Below are positions 14,495 through 14,906 of a DNA stretch of 14,906 bases, in pieces (the stretch's first letter is position 1; every line of letters starts with the position of its first letter). This stretch comes from Desulfobacterales bacterium (GTDB lineage: Bacteria > Desulfobacterota > Desulfobacteria > Desulfobacterales > RPRI01): contig JAGVOC010000069.1 of the NCBI GenBank assembly GCA_020052975.1, forward strand, positions 1 to 14,906, in the 5' to 3' direction. The notes below the pieces were generated by a model that saw only the letters and a program-made list of their open reading frames with translations, was not told the DNA's origin and made no database searches. A program made the position numbers and the translations under genes.

Positions 14495-14906
14495 TCAATT
14501 TTCCTCATACTTTGCCCGTAAAGGCTCCAGAATGGTGTGTTCCACCATTTTGCATACTTGAGAAGCGGTTTTGTCCCGGTAATCTTCAATAGTCACAGGA
14601 TCATGGATGAGTATCTTGAGGTTGATTCTATCCTGAGAGCAGACCCTCATCAAATTTTCCCTGAACGATTGCGGTTTTTTCCACGCGATTGCCGCGTCTT
14701 CCTTATAATGAAGAGTTACCGGCAACAATGAGAGGCCCGGGTTCAGTTCTATTACCTTGAAAATTCCTCTGTTGAAAGGCAACTGCTCGGAAATGCCGCC
14801 GGTCGTCCCTTGCGGAAAAACCGCAATGACCTGCTTTGTACACCTGTCTGCAATTGCGCTGAGTACCCTCACCCGTTCATGCGAAGCATCACGGTTCAGG
14901 AAAATA
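14495..14906 (-). CDS. PlsC-type 1-acylglycerol-3-phosphate acyltransferase, C-terminal part
   Basis: The minus-strand frame is open from the right edge to TGA at 14495-14497, giving 136 residues with the N-terminus outside the window. The first residues IFLNRD resemble acyltransferase motif II (IF-x-[ND]R). FPQGTT about 25 residues later is motif III, where the family usually has FPEGTR, so Gln replaces the common Glu. NRGIFKVIE and LLPVTLHY follow as in motif IV regions. The role is transfer of an acyl chain from acyl-ACP or acyl-CoA to lysophosphatidate at the inner membrane. GTG 14872 is only an internal valine. It converges with the Res gene and marks the right boundary of the defence block. 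Confidence 0.75.
   Translation of the reverse strand, partial: IFLNRDASHERVRVLSAIADRCTKQVIAVFPQGTTGGISEQLPFNRGIFKVIELNPGLSLLPVTLHYKEDAAIAWKKPQSFRENLMRVCSQDRINLKILIHDPVTIEDYRDKTASQVCKMVEHTILEPLRAKYEEN

Noticed and set aside
14421..14561. 46-codon plus-strand frame (MAVDFYQVRF...) after Res
   Set aside because: GGAG lies only 3 bases from its ATG, it runs antisense into the acyltransferase, and it resembles no known protein.

Overview
The window (about 42-45% G+C by eye) is a bacterial chromosomal segment. A 13 kb same-strand block of anti-phage and restriction genes sits between ordinary genes. No taxonomic marker is present. The mid-range composition, a YajD-type HNH protein, a DUF853/YjgR ATPase tail, and short palindromic repeats read in frame as peptides (for example PLLDKEGLGVV) fit an environmental Gram-negative lineage of the Nitrospirota/Desulfuromonadota kind. 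That is an inference.

Layout. Positions 1-858 hold the last 32 codons of a HerA-like ATPase, a small membrane zinc-ribbon protein, and a YajD-family HNH nuclease. Positions 875-5414 hold a truncated methylase N-terminus, a SNF2/RapA-type helicase, and an AlbA_2 (Schlafen-type)/HATPase/winged-helix protein. Positions 5407-5629 are a scar in which a dead methylase start is joined to a dead SNF2 C-terminus. Positions 5719-7673 carry an RloA/RloB (AbiL-like) pair with its own candidate promoter. Positions 7708-7905 are a second scar: another dead methylase start followed by a DUF2130-like N-terminal stub. Positions 7872-8876 encode a Shedu-type DUF4263 nuclease. Positions 8911-14376 form a tightly overlapping trio of an intact beta-class adenine methylase (Mod), a DUF1016/YhcG PD-(D/E)XK nuclease, and a Res-like helicase-nuclease. 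A convergent PlsC-type acyltransferase enters from the right edge.

How the genes work together (inference). The outer frame looks like one restriction-modification-type system: SNF2 helicase, AlbA_2 protein, Mod, DUF1016 nuclease and Res. RloAB and Shedu have been placed as cargo between its left half and Mod. Degenerate copies of the Mod 5' end lie directly after the AlbA_2 gene and directly after rloB, and the intact Mod start follows Shedu. A homologous SNF2 tail lies just before rloA. This suggests that cargo genes are exchanged by recombination anchored on the Mod start and the SNF2 end, leaving a stub each time. This scarred, modular arrangement is the most interesting signal in the window. 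A second notable signal is an 11-nt tandem repeat inside the AlbA_2 gene, where a copy-number change would switch the C-terminal DNA-binding domain.
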